In this document: one piece after another, positions 17,513 through 25,503 of the stretch
Layout of the letters: the number at the start of each line of letters is the position of its first letter
Position numbering within the stretch: position 1 is the first letter of the stretch
Source: an uncultured Aquimarina sp.
GTDB taxonomy: Bacteria; Bacteroidota; Bacteroidia; Flavobacteriales; Flavobacteriaceae
Direction: 5' to 3'
Length of the DNA stretch: 32,858 nucleotides
Assembly: GCA_947498455.1 (NCBI GenBank)
Contig: CANMKK010000043.1
Span: 1 to 32,858, forward strand
Position numbers and translations under genes: made by a program
The notes under the pieces: model-generated
Seen by the model: only the letters and a program-made list of their open reading frames with translations
Told to the model about the DNA's origin: nothing
The model's database searches: none

Positions 17513-19060
17513 ATGAAACCACTTATTTTTATTATTTCTTTACTCTCTATTTCTATTTCTATTAATGCACAAAAACAGAAAGGAAAAGATTGGCCTCTAA
17601 TTGATAATGCTAATGTAGCAATTATTCTGATTGACTATCCAGATCAAGATACCGAAACCAAAAGTCATTTTCCTTCAAAAGAAGATTTTGAGCAAACATT
17701 TTTTGGCCCACAAAGTGTAATACAACGCTATTTTGATACTGTTAGCTACGGAAAATTTAAATTAACAGGAGAAGTTTTTGGATACTTCACCCATCAAGAA
17801 GGTATTACCGAAGCTAATGAATATCAACAAAATTTTATCAAAACTATTACAACAGTAAACATTCCTGATTTTGACATTGATAAATATGATTTTTTATTTT
17901 ATGTCTCTCTTAATGATTATGGTTGGATTCCCGGAGGGTTAGCTGGTAGTTGGGATGTAGAAATAAATGGAGTAAAATACGAGAACCAATCAGGAGTTGC
18001 TCAAGGTTTACATATAGGAAAATTTCAACGTAACCCTTCAGCTCAATTTACTAATATATATACAGATCAACTAGAATCTACCATCTTTACCATCTCAGGG
18101 GAAGAAACATTTGACATGGCTACTCCCTTTACCAAATTTGAAAGAACAGCTATCCATGAAATGATACATGCTATAAATGTAGGAACTCACGCTAATTCCA
18201 AAACCAATGGAGGTAGTTATGAATTTGAAACCGAAGTTGCCAACAATGGTTCGTATTTGAATAGCGAATATGGTAATGTCTTCTGCGTTATGGGAAACTC
18301 TAGATATGCAACATCACTAAACGGAGGATATAGAGATTTAATTGGATGGACTGATGAAATAAATAGGGTGAAATTAGATGACTATGGTCATTATAATGTG
18401 ACTCTATTTCCAATCAATGACCAAAATGGTCATCGAATTTTAGAAATAAGAATTCCGTATATCTATTCTGGTGCAGCCTGGGCTGGCCACAAAAATCAAG
18501 GTTATTTTCTGGAAGTACGCAAAGCAGATCACTGGGATAGCAGCTTATCTCATCAAGATATCGTAGAAAATACGAAAGGAATATTGATACAAAAAACAGA
18601 TGGATATACAACCTGGTTACTGGATGCAAGCCCCTCTCCAAACTTCTCATACAATTGGGGTAATTTTCCTGATTATACAGATATAGCACTAAAACCAGGT
18701 ATGAGTTATGATGATGGCACTCATGTAAAATTCTCTAATGTAACGGCTAACTCGGATGGGTCATTCTCTTTAGACGTAGATGTATACGAGACAACTTTAT
18801 CCATCTCCACACCCGAAAGAGAAAACCAAAAACCTATAATCTATCCTAATCCAAGTTCTTCTTCCATATATATTAATGGAGTTGATAAGCAAGGTGAAAT
18901 TACTCTGAAAATATTTAATATAATAGGTGCCTTATGCCTTACAGAAAAGCATTTTGATTCGAAAAAACCAATCAACTTAGAAAAGCTAAGTCCAGGTAAT
19001 TATATTATACAATTAACTACTAATAAAGGTGTTGAACATGCTACCTTTACTAAAAAGTAA
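17513..19060 (+). CDS. Secreted M6-like metalloprotease with T9SS type A sorting tail
   Basis: The 515-residue protein has a signal peptide ending near INAQ (about residue 20). The start of the mature part (VAIILIDYPDQ, then a YFDTVSYGKFKLTGEVFGYF-type segment) is typical of M6 (immune inhibitor A-like) metalloprotease domains, where the protein folds around a short zinc site. HEMIH begins at residue 215 (HExxH: zinc histidines and catalytic Glu). It is followed by a Gly/Asn-rich stretch and GNVFCVMGNSRYA, likely carrying the third ligand or Met-turn region. Residues from about 440 form a T9SS type A tail: IYPNPSSSSIYI, LKIFNIIGA, LSPGNYIIQL and a final ATFTKK. It should be exported through the type IX system and either released or attached to the surface. 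A rho-independent terminator follows directly. Substrate unknown. Confidence 0.88.
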   Translation: MKPLIFIISLLSISISINAQKQKGKDWPLIDNANVAIILIDYPDQDTETKSHFPSKEDFEQTFFGPQSVIQRYFDTVSYGKFKLTGEVFGYFTHQEGITEANEYQQNFIKTITTVNIPDFDIDKYDFLFYVSLNDYGWIPGGLAGSWDVEINGVKYENQSGVAQGLHIGKFQRNPSAQFTNIYTDQLESTIFTISGEETFDMATPFTKFERTAIHEMIHAINVGTHANSKTNGGSYEFETEVANNGSYLNSEYGNVFCVMGNSRYATSLNGGYRDLIGWTDEINRVKLDDYGHYNVTLFPINDQNGHRILEIRIPYIYSGAAWAGHKNQGYFLEVRKADHWDSSLSHQDIVENTKGILIQKTDGYTTWLLDASPSPNFSYNWGNFPDYTDIALKPGMSYDDGTHVKFSNVTANSDGSFSLDVDVYETTLSISTPERENQKPIIYPNPSSSSIYINGVDKQGEITLKIFNIIGALCLTEKHFDSKKPINLEKLSPGNYIIQLTTNKGVEHATFTKK

Positions 19061-19494
19061 CAACGACATTGATTCCGGTTTTTCGGAATCAATGTTCATT
19101 TTCTTTGTTTCTATAAAATTCTATCAAAAAAACAAATTAAGAAAAGTTACCTCTAATCCAGTTTAAATAATCTGGTATCTATAGTCAATTACAGTCTCAC
19201 ATCTAAATTGGATAGAGCACATAGATACGTCTTTCGAAATAAATTCCTTTTAAAACATACTCTCAGAACATAACTTAAATAAATTAATTCGGTAGTACTC
19301 ACTCGAGTAAACAATTTCCCATGTTTTCAAAAATTTCAGGAAATGCTAAATCCTCATGATGTTTATCTGCAAAAATAATTATACATTTATATCATATCTC
19401 TAATTAAAGGTAATTGGTATAAATCATACATGTCAGATATAGTTATTAGGGATTGCTAAACTATTGAAAACTACTCTTAAGTATTAAAAATATA
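19061..19494. other. Intergenic region of 434 bp with a long imperfect hairpin before clpP
   Basis: After the terminator there is an imperfect inverted repeat: 19151-19168 (CTCTAATCCAGTTTAAAT) against 19201-19217 (ATCTAAATTGGATAGAG). It gives about 16 pairs, one G-U, one bulge and one mismatch, around a 32-base loop. It could be a structured RNA or a leader element. No recognised riboswitch class, and no clear promoter before clpP. Confidence 0.4.
19066..19095 (+). terminator. Rho-independent terminator of the M6-like protease gene
   Basis: ACATTGATTCCG (19066-19077) pairs perfectly with CGGAATCAATGT (19084-19095) across the loop GTTTTT. A T-rich run follows. It starts 5 bp after the stop codon. 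Confidence 0.85.
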
Positions 19495-20046
19495 ATGATG
19501 AAAGAAAAAACAGGAAAAATACAAGATCTGATTGATAAAAAATTTTTAGAAGAGCGTAGTGTATTCCTTTGGGGGCAAGTGGATGACAAATCTGCTAAAC
19601 ATGTAATTGATAGACTTATGTATCTGGATATGATCAATGATGAAGAAATCAAATTATATATCAACAGTCCTGGCGGATATGTTACTTCGGGATTTGCTAT
19701 GTATGATACTATTAAAAGCTTGAAAAGTCCTGTTTCTACAATCTGTACAGGATTGGCAGCATCAATGGGATCTATATTACTAAGTGTTGGTGAAAAAGGT
19801 CGTAGATTTATTCAGCCAAATGCCAAAGTAATGATCCACCAACCTAGTGGAGGTGCTAGAGGTCAAGCTTCGAACATAGAAATCCAAGCTACCGAAATTC
19901 TAAAAACTAAAGAATTGAGCGCTCAAATACTAGCAGATAATTGTGGTCAGGAAATGGAAAAAGTTCTAAAAGACTTTAATCGCGATTATTGGATGGATGC
20001 TCAGGAATCATTGGATTACGGCATAGTAGATGGAGTTTTGAAATAA
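19495..20046 (+). CDS. clpP: ATP-dependent Clp protease proteolytic subunit
   Basis: The 183-residue protein matches ClpP, the serine peptidase that forms a double heptameric barrel with ClpX or ClpA and degrades unfolded or tagged proteins in the cytoplasm. The catalytic triad is visible: Ser90 in GLAASMGS, His115 in VMIHQPSGG and Asp164 in FNRDYWM. The spacing (25 and 49 residues) equals that of known ClpP enzymes. The substrate-strand motif YINSPGG and the end DYGIVDGVL are also standard. The N-terminus is short, without a long propeptide. Two ATGs lie next to each other (19495 and 19498); either may be used. The surrounding genes are envelope proteins, not clpX or tig, so this is probably an extra copy rather than the main clpP-clpX locus; that is inference. 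Confidence 0.93.
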   Translation: MMKEKTGKIQDLIDKKFLEERSVFLWGQVDDKSAKHVIDRLMYLDMINDEEIKLYINSPGGYVTSGFAMYDTIKSLKSPVSTICTGLAASMGSILLSVGEKGRRFIQPNAKVMIHQPSGGARGQASNIEIQATEILKTKELSAQILADNCGQEMEKVLKDFNRDYWMDAQESLDYGIVDGVLK

Positions 20047-20088
20047 TTAAAATTATTCCAAAACAGTATAATTAGCAGATGCTACCAT

Positions 20089-20820
20089 ATGAAAAGAAGA
20101 AATTTTGTAGGCGTGAGTATGTTAGGGATGATTGGAATATTATTACCCTCTTTTACTATGATACCATCTCAATATGATTTTTCTAAAGATGACCTTATCG
20201 GAAAAAGTGACCCTTTACTTTTTGGTGATGATTATAAACTGAGAAAAGAAGCACATGAAGCTTTCTTAAAAATGAAGGCTGAAGCCTTAAAAAGTGGTTT
20301 TAAAATAAAAGTAGTTTCTAGTTATCGAAATTACGCACATCAAAATCGAATATGGGAACGTAAATATAAAAAGTTTACGAAAGAAGGTTTATCATCTATA
20401 AAGGCTATACGCAAGATTGTGGAATATTCCACAATACCTGGTACATCAAGACATCACTGGGGAACAGATATAGATATTGTAGATGGTAATGCACCACAAC
20501 CTCGTGGATTACTTCTTGCCAAGAACTTTGAAAACAACGGCCCCTTCTGTAGATTTAAAGAGTGGATGGACGAAAATGCTCATAAATTTGACTTTTTTTT
20601 AGTTTATACGGATAAGAAAAATAGAAAAGGTTTTAAATATGAACCCTGGCATTACTCGTATGCTCCATTATCTATTCCTATGCTAAAAGCATATCAAAAA
20701 TTAGATATCAAAACAGAATTATTAAAAACAAAACTCATCGGAAGTGACTACCTCTCAACCGATTTTATTCGACAATATATCACTGAAAATATATTAGATA
20801 TCAATCCAGAATTATTGTAA
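20089..20820 (+). CDS. M15 family D-alanyl-D-alanine carboxypeptidase (VanY/DacB-like)
   Basis: The 243-residue protein starts with a twin-basic, hydrophobic N-terminal segment (MKRRNFVGVSMLGMIGILLPS), a signal peptide or anchor. The M15B zinc site is present: SRHHWGTDIDIVD gives His122 and Asp129 (family motif SxHxxGxAxD, with Asp in place of Ala), and EPWHYSY gives catalytic Glu185 and zinc-binding His188. SSYRNYAHQNRIW is the usual substrate-binding segment SxYRxxxxQ. Enzymes of this type remove the terminal D-alanine from peptidoglycan stem peptides in the periplasm. The gene is 42 bp after clpP and 50 bp before the CAP-domain gene, same strand, so a loose operon is possible. The family call is firm; the exact substrate is inferred from the family. 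Confidence 0.9.
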   Translation: MKRRNFVGVSMLGMIGILLPSFTMIPSQYDFSKDDLIGKSDPLLFGDDYKLRKEAHEAFLKMKAEALKSGFKIKVVSSYRNYAHQNRIWERKYKKFTKEGLSSIKAIRKIVEYSTIPGTSRHHWGTDIDIVDGNAPQPRGLLLAKNFENNGPFCRFKEWMDENAHKFDFFLVYTDKKNRKGFKYEPWHYSYAPLSIPMLKAYQKLDIKTELLKTKLIGSDYLSTDFIRQYITENILDINPELL

Positions 20821-20870
20821 AATATACTAAAATCTATTTCTTTTAGTTATATAAAAAAGCCTTTATACAA

Positions 20871-21359
20871 ATGAAAATTGCTAAAACGTATTTTTTTATA
20901 TCGTTTATAATTTTGTTAGTAGTTTCCTGTTCTAAAGATGAAGATGATGAAACTAGTATAGATCAGGAAAACACAGTATTAGTTGACGATGTCCTAGTTA
21001 CTGACGAAATTCTAAAACTGGTAAATCAACATAGACAAAGTATTGGACTAACTTCACTTACAAAAAACGAAACTGCTACAGAACTAGCCATTGATCATAC
21101 CAAATACATGATTTCTAAAAAAGAAATTAGCCATGATGATTTTAATCAAAGAGCCGATGTTCTTAGAGATCAAGAAAATGCAAATGATATGGCAGAAAAT
21201 GTAGCTAGCTTTTATCCAGATGCAGAAAGTGTTGTAATGGGATGGCTTAATAGTCCAGGTCATAAAAAAAATATAGAAGGAAATTACACGTATATTGGCA
21301 TATCAGCTATAAAAGATAAGGATGGGAATTATTATTATACACAATTATTTTATCACTAA
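20871..21359 (+). CDS. CAP (SCP/PR-1-like) domain lipoprotein
   Basis: The 162-residue protein has a lipoprotein signal (LLVVSC, Cys at about 20) and an acidic spacer (SKDEDDETS). The rest is a bacterial CAP domain: ILKLVNQHRQSIGLTSL opens it, LAIDHTKYMISKKEISHDDF carries the first histidine region, AENVASFYPDAESVVMGWLNSPGHKKNIEG holds the CAP signature (AEN, W, SPGHKxNI), and YTYIGISA...YYYTQLFYH closes it. Such proteins are exported; some bind sterols or lipids and others may act on the cell wall, and the activity in bacteria is mostly untested. It lies 50 bp after the carboxypeptidase gene, which fits a cell-envelope role. A large hairpin follows the stop codon. Confidence 0.9.
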   Translation: MKIAKTYFFISFIILLVVSCSKDEDDETSIDQENTVLVDDVLVTDEILKLVNQHRQSIGLTSLTKNETATELAIDHTKYMISKKEISHDDFNQRADVLRDQENANDMAENVASFYPDAESVVMGWLNSPGHKKNIEGNYTYIGISAIKDKDGNYYYTQLFYH

Positions 21360-21424
21360 ATATACCTACTCAACTATGCTTGTTAGCACTATTTATAACA
21401 AATAGTCCATTCTATACCTCTAGT

Positions 21425-21470
21425 AGTTGCTTACCGAAAAATGTTATTTTTAATTTATTGGTAAGCAACT
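21425..21470 (+). terminator. Hairpin terminator after the CAP gene
   Basis: AGTTGCTTACC (21425-21435) pairs with GGTAAGCAACT (21460-21470). An inner AAAAAT/ATTTTT pairing can extend the stem, and TTTATATTT follows. It ends 63 bp before the next start. A possible promoter (TTG at 21458-21460, TAACTTTA at 21482-21489) overlaps its right arm. Confidence 0.7.
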
Positions 21471-21533
21471 TTTATATTTAGTAACTTTATACTTACAATT
21501 ACAACTAAAAACCATTAAAAATTACAACGCTGT

Positions 21534-22301
21534 ATGAGACGTGGTGGCTTAAAAATTAGAATACTAATAGGTATAGCTATAGTAGCATTTGCTTTTATAA
21601 AAAAATGTAATAATAAAACTCTCAATCCATATACCGATAGAGTTCAAAATATAAACATGACCAGTGATCAGGAAATCGCTATTGGATTACAAAGTGCTCC
21701 ACAAATGACACAACAACATGGTGGGTTGTATCCTGATCAAAAATTACAAAGTTATATTGATATGGTAGGTAATAAGTTAGTTAATTCTAGTATGGCCAAA
21801 CAAACACCATATAATTACGAATTCCATTTATTAGCAGATCCAAATACCATAAATGCTTTTGCATTACCTGGAGGTCAAATATTTATAACCTATGCTCTAT
21901 TATCCAAATTAGAAAACGAAAGTCAGGTTGCAGGGGTTTTGGGACATGAAATTGGCCACGTATTAGGTCGACATTCTGCAGAAAGAATAGCTGAACATGA
22001 ATTCTGGAAAACAATTTCTACAGGTGCATCTGTTGGGGTCGATATGGGTGGATTAGTAAATGGTATTGGACAAAACATATTATTAGGAAATGGAAGAGAT
22101 GATGAATTAGAAAGTGATAAACTTGGTGTTTTATTTATGATCAATGCAGGATATAATCCAGAAGAAATGATAGGTGTTATGGAAGTTCTTAAAGCAGCAG
22201 CTGGTCCAAATCGTACACCCGAATTTCAAAGTACTCATCCAGATCCTGATAACCGTATGGAAAAAATAAGAGAAGCAATACAACAATATAGTAAGCAATA
22301 A
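21534..22301 (+). CDS. M48 family membrane-anchored zinc metallopeptidase (BepA/LoiP-like)
   Basis: The 255-residue protein has an N-terminal hydrophobic helix (about 8-22) followed by KKCNN. This is not a lipobox, so I read it as a membrane anchor or signal. The peptidase domain has HEIGH at 138-142 and DELESDKLG with Glu193 as third zinc ligand. Typical M48 segments flank them: PNTINAFALPGGQIFITYALLS before the site, and HPDPDNRMEKI at the end. M48 proteins of this size (YcaL/LoiP/BepA type, here without a TPR tail) act in the periplasm on misfolded or damaged outer-membrane proteins. The gene follows a terminator, so it is probably a separate transcription unit, and it converges on the ankyrin gene. 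Family call is firm; the quality-control role is from family knowledge. Confidence 0.92.
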   Translation: MRRGGLKIRILIGIAIVAFAFIKKCNNKTLNPYTDRVQNINMTSDQEIAIGLQSAPQMTQQHGGLYPDQKLQSYIDMVGNKLVNSSMAKQTPYNYEFHLLADPNTINAFALPGGQIFITYALLSKLENESQVAGVLGHEIGHVLGRHSAERIAEHEFWKTISTGASVGVDMGGLVNGIGQNILLGNGRDDELESDKLGVLFMINAGYNPEEMIGVMEVLKAAAGPNRTPEFQSTHPDPDNRMEKIREAIQQYSKQ

Positions 22302-22322
22302 TTTTTATTTAGCATAAAAAAA

Positions 22323-22357
22323 TAGTCCACTTAAAATATGTTATTTTAAGTGGACTA
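22323..22357. terminator. Bidirectional terminator between convergent genes
   Basis: TAGTCCACTTAAAAT (22323-22337) pairs perfectly over 15 bp with ATTTTAAGTGGACTA (22343-22357), loop ATGTT. On the minus strand a run of seven T follows, so it best serves the ankyrin gene. On the plus strand the tail is less T-rich. Confidence 0.85.
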
Positions 22358-22390
22358 AATACATAAAAGATCGTTTATTACTATTCCTTT

Positions 22391-22774
22391 CTAAGACAAT
22401 AATTCTTCTAGAACTGTCATAGCTTCCTTAGCATTAGATATTTTTGCTATTTTTAGAGCATTATATCCTTTATTATTTTTGGTTTTTAACTTCGCACCAT
22501 TTTTCACTAACAATTTAATAATATCTACCTTGTTATAACGTGCGGCATACATAAGAGGTGTCATATCTTTAGATTTCTCATTGACATCTGTTCCCAATTC
22601 TATCATCTTTTCCACCATTTCAATATCACCTTTTACTATGGCCAAGCAAAATGGGTTTACTTTGTAAGTAATTAGCTCTAAATTATTCGTCTCACTGATT
22701 CCTTGTTTTTCTGATGCGAAGCTCACTGATGAGATGAGCACAATCGCCAACGTTGTTAAAATTGTTTTCTTCAT
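22391..22774 (-). CDS. Small secreted ankyrin-repeat protein
   Basis: The 127-residue protein has a Sec signal peptide (MKKTILTTLAIVLISSVSFA, cleavage near residue 21). The rest contains about three ankyrin-type units: NPFCLAIVKGDIEMVEKMIELGT, DMTPLMYAARYNKVDIIKLLVKNGA and a weaker KGYNALKIAKISNAKEAMTVLEELL. Ankyrin repeats bind other proteins; here the place would be the periplasm, which is unusual for the fold but common for short flavobacterial ankyrin proteins. It is a single gene on the minus strand, ending toward the M48 gene with a shared terminator between them. Its upstream region holds a perfect hairpin (22870-22901) about 100 bp before the start. Partner unknown. Confidence 0.88.
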   Translation of the reverse strand: MKKTILTTLAIVLISSVSFASEKQGISETNNLELITYKVNPFCLAIVKGDIEMVEKMIELGTDVNEKSKDMTPLMYAARYNKVDIIKLLVKNGAKLKTKNNKGYNALKIAKISNAKEAMTVLEELLS

Positions 22775-22869
22775 GATGTTGTTTTTAATTTAAAATATTT
22801 GGTTTACTATATTTATAAGACATTCCAAAGCACAAATTTGTTACACTTCAAAAATGGTAATAACATAAT

Positions 22870-22901
22870 TTTAACCTTTTAAAAGCATTTAAAAGGTTAA
22901 A
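22870..22901. terminator. Perfect 14-bp hairpin upstream of the ankyrin gene
   Basis: TTTAACCTTTTAAA (22870-22883) and TTTAAAAGGTTAAA (22888-22901) enclose AGCA. It lies in a divergent promoter region, so it does not end a known gene. It could end a short unannotated RNA or act in the ankyrin leader. Confidence 0.4.
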
Positions 22902-23090
22902 CCAATATCGTGTGGCTACACTAATTCATTATAAAAAAAAACAATAAATAACTGAAAATCAATATATTAAATACAACTCTGTTAGTTTAAGTAGTTTCAC
23001 GTTATCAGAGTTTAGAGTTAAAAAAATTATTATCACATTTACAATAGAGGAGTAAAATTTTAGGAATTACATAATTCTTTCATCTATATT

Positions 23091-23149
23091 CTTATCAATC
23101 TAACAGTTTCTCAAAAAACATCAAGACTTGATAAGCAAATACTTATCAA
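23091..23149. promoter_or_regulatory. Operator-like octamer cluster upstream of gpmI
   Basis: CTTATCAA occurs at 23091-23098 and 23142-23149, and its reverse complement TTGATAAG at 23128-23135. The last two form a perfect inverted repeat with a 6-base spacer, 26 bp upstream of the gpmI -33 box. The arrangement looks like a binding site for a dimeric activator or repressor. The regulator is unknown. Confidence 0.5.
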
Positions 23150-23175
23150 AACCAAAATTCTCAATAACGAGATTC

Positions 23176-23206
23176 TTTGGTGGTTATTAACAAAGTCGTA
23201 ATTTTA
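23176..23206 (+). promoter_or_regulatory. Bacteroidota-type promoter of gpmI
   Basis: TTTG (23176-23179), a 19-bp spacer, then TAATTTTA (23199-23206), close to the consensus TTTG-N19-TAnnTTTG with the last base A. It lies about 70 bp before the start codon. Confidence 0.6.
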
Positions 23207-23273
23207 CCTTTCTAATACAAAAAATAATCCTCTATTACAACCAACCATAACATATAACTTAGTTCGAAACCAA

Positions 23274-24791
23274 ATGAATAAAAAAGTAATCCTAATGATT
23301 CTTGATGGATGGGGGACTTCTCCAGATCCTAAAGTATCTGCCATTGATAACGCGAAGACTCCATTTATAGACAGTTTATATTCTAAATACCCTAATGCAT
23401 CCCTACGGACAGACGGTCTTCATGTAGGTTTGCCTAAAGGTCAAATGGGAAATAGTGAAGTAGGACACATGAATCTTGGTGCCGGTAGAATCGTATATCA
23501 GGATCTTGTAAAAATCAACCTTGCAATAGAAAATGATACACTAAAAAATGAATCAGAATTAAAAGATGCATTAACTTATGCAAAAGACAATAATAAAAAC
23601 GTTCACCTTCTAGGCTTAGTTAGTGACGGTGGTGTTCATTCTCATATTGATCATATAAAAGGATTATTGGATGTTGCCGCTTCTCACCAATTAAAAAATG
23701 TGTTTTTACACGCTTTTACCGATGGTCGTGATGTAGATCCTAAATCAGGAAAAGGACACATAGAGGAAATCCAAAATTATATGGAAAATTCTACAGGTAA
23801 GCTTGCGTCCATAGTTGGTAGATATTATGCAATGGATCGAGATAAAAGATGGGAACGTGTAAAATTAGCATATGATCTTATCGTAAAAGGTATTGGAGAG
23901 ACTAGTACAAATCCTATCCAAAGTATACAATCTAGTTATAACAATGGAGTCACTGATGAATTTATTAAACCTATCGTGATACAAGAAAATAGTAAACCTA
24001 TTGCAACGATACAGGAAGACGATGTGGTACTTTTTTTTAATTTCAGAACAGATCGAGGGAGAGAACTTACCGAAATGCTATCCCAAAACGATATGCCTAA
24101 ATACAATACAGGTAAATTACCATTGTATTATGTAACAATGACTAATTATGATGAAAATTTTACGAATGTAAAAGTTATATACAATAAAGATAACATTACA
24201 GATACTCTAGGAGAAGTACTATCTAAAGCTGGTAAAAAGCAAATCCGTATTGCCGAAACAGAAAAGTATCCACATGTTACTTTTTTCTTTTCTGGTGGAC
24301 AAGAAGAACCTTTTATGGGAGAATCAAGAATCCTTAGAAACTCTCCTAAAGTGGCTACTTATGACCTAAAACCAGAAATGAGTGCTTATGAGCTTAGAGA
24401 TGCTTTACTACCAGAACTCCAAAAAGGAGAAGCGGACTTTATTTGTCTTAATTTTGCAAATGGAGATATGGTAGGTCATACTGGGGTAATGGAAGCAGCA
24501 ATAAAAGCTTGCGAAGCCGTTGACGAATGCACTAAAGACATTGTAAACAACGGGTTAAAAAACGGATATACGACTATATTGATAGCGGATCACGGAAATT
24601 GTGAAACAATGATCAACCCAGATGGATCACCACATACAGCTCATACAACAAATCCGGTTCCGGTAATTTTAATTGATAATAAACCTGTTCCTATAAAAGA
24701 TGGTGTACTAGGTGATATAGCTCCAACTATTCTGGATATTATTGGGGTCAAACAACCTGAAGCAATGACACAACAATCTTTAATCAAATAA
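23274..24791 (+). CDS. gpmI: 2,3-bisphosphoglycerate-independent phosphoglycerate mutase
   Basis: The 505-residue protein interconverts 3- and 2-phosphoglycerate in glycolysis and gluconeogenesis without a bisphosphoglycerate cofactor, using two metal ions (usually Mn). Length is normal for the family. Key features: the metal-binding Asp11 in LMILDGWG, the phosphorylated Ser61 in GQMGNSEVGH, the substrate-binding FTDGRDVDP and RYYAMDRDKRWERV segments, the metal-site GDMVGHTG region and ADHGNCE near the C-terminus. The ATG at 23274 gives the expected MNKKVILMILDGWG start. It is preceded by a good promoter and a palindromic octamer cluster, so control at transcription level is likely. It ends at a bidirectional terminator facing the minus-strand lipoprotein gene. 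One of the firmest calls in the window. Confidence 0.98.
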   Translation: MNKKVILMILDGWGTSPDPKVSAIDNAKTPFIDSLYSKYPNASLRTDGLHVGLPKGQMGNSEVGHMNLGAGRIVYQDLVKINLAIENDTLKNESELKDALTYAKDNNKNVHLLGLVSDGGVHSHIDHIKGLLDVAASHQLKNVFLHAFTDGRDVDPKSGKGHIEEIQNYMENSTGKLASIVGRYYAMDRDKRWERVKLAYDLIVKGIGETSTNPIQSIQSSYNNGVTDEFIKPIVIQENSKPIATIQEDDVVLFFNFRTDRGRELTEMLSQNDMPKYNTGKLPLYYVTMTNYDENFTNVKVIYNKDNITDTLGEVLSKAGKKQIRIAETEKYPHVTFFFSGGQEEPFMGESRILRNSPKVATYDLKPEMSAYELRDALLPELQKGEADFICLNFANGDMVGHTGVMEAAIKACEAVDECTKDIVNNGLKNGYTTILIADHGNCETMINPDGSPHTAHTTNPVPVILIDNKPVPIKDGVLGDIAPTILDIIGVKQPEAMTQQSLIK

Positions 24792-24828
24792 TTATTTCCG
24801 TAGTAATTAGAAATTATAATAAATAAAA

Positions 24829-24860
24829 AAGAGCAGTGCTAATAAATTAACACTGCTCTT
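24829..24860. terminator. Bidirectional terminator between gpmI and the minus-strand lipoprotein
   Basis: AAGAGCAGTG (24829-24838) pairs with CACTGCTCTT (24851-24860). Six A precede the core on the left and CTTTT follows on the right, giving U-tracts on both strands, stronger on the minus strand. Confidence 0.82.
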
Positions 24861-24983
24861 CTTTTGCAAAGAACTTAACTACAACATAGAAGGATGAAAC
24901 TATTTATTATTATCTGAATATTGCATAACTGGACGCTCGGGGAAGCTCTTTTAAAAAGTTAGACAACAATTTAAAGTTCATTA

Positions 24984-25304
24984 TTAGAACCCTTTGCAAA
25001 AGGGTTCGATTAGTTTACTATAGTAATCATATGCACTAAAACCAGGAATCGGATCTTCCTGATAAGTAATTAATAACTCTACGGAAAGACAACTACTGTT
25101 ACTATTTTTTGACAACTTCTGAATATCCAATGAGGCTTGTTCTGAAATTTTATCAAAACCTCCCATTGCTGAATTTACGCTGTTATAGAAATCAAAATCT
25201 TCTTTATTAGCATCTTCTCCAGTTGATACGGTATCTTCAGTAGTTTCTGTGGTACAACTTACAATTAGTCCTAAAATTAATGTACAAATCAAAAAATTTC
25301 TCAT
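24984..25304 (-). CDS. Small lipoprotein of unknown function
   Basis: The 106-residue protein has a clear lipoprotein signal (MRNFLICTLILGLIVSC, Cys at 17) followed by a Thr/Glu/Asp-rich linker (TTETTEDTVSTGEDANKED). The rest is short and helical with two Cys (SCLSVELL and EPFCKGF) that could form a disulfide. I recognise no domain. It is transcribed divergently from the thioredoxin-like lipoprotein gene, with a 199-bp spacer that contains a perfect 14-bp inverted repeat, and it converges on gpmI with a shared terminator. The signal sequence and the separate terminator support a real gene; the function is open. Confidence 0.75.
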   Translation of the reverse strand: MRNFLICTLILGLIVSCTTETTEDTVSTGEDANKEDFDFYNSVNSAMGGFDKISEQASLDIQKLSKNSNSSCLSVELLITYQEDPIPGFSAYDYYSKLIEPFCKGF

Positions 25305-25382
25305 GGTTTACTTTTTTTAAATTATGAATATTAAATTGGGTTTCTTATATAGTAAACCTGAAAAAAAATAAACGCTGCGTAC

Positions 25383-25412
25383 TTTTCTATTTTTTTGAAA
25401 AAAAATAGAAAA
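25383..25412. repeat. Perfect 14-bp inverted repeat between divergent lipoprotein genes
   Basis: TTTTCTATTTTTTT (25383-25396) and AAAAAAATAGAAAA (25399-25412) are separated by GA. It could form a hairpin in RNA from either strand or be a protein site; the A/T runs may also bend the DNA. Confidence 0.55.
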
Positions 25413-25503
25413 CAGTATAGATTCACTGTTAAACTAGATATAAAGAGTCTCCAATAAATTAATAGTAGTGCTATATTCGTTTTCAATACAATTATTAATT
25501 CAA

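Larger units (their letters stand above)
22775..23273. other. Divergent intergenic region of 499 bp between the ankyrin gene and gpmI
   Basis: It holds a 14-bp perfect hairpin (22870-22901), a cluster of three TTGATAAG/CTTATCAA octamers (23091-23149) and a good promoter for gpmI (23176-23206). A 19-base string at 22848-22866 recurs at 31903-31921. No further coding sequence was seen. Confidence 0.6.

Noticed and set aside
18414..18689. 91-codon frame opposite the M6-like protease
   Set aside because: Lies wholly inside a well-supported gene on the other strand; no signal or domain.
20826..20847. ACTAAAA/TTTTAGT hairpin between the M15 and CAP genes as terminator
   Set aside because: Seven weak A/T-rich pairs without a T-run; the genes may be co-transcribed.
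25468..25503. GTG start giving a longer thioredoxin-like protein
   Set aside because: The ATG at 25504 puts the lipoprotein signal at the N-terminus; the extension has no function and lies in the likely promoter region.
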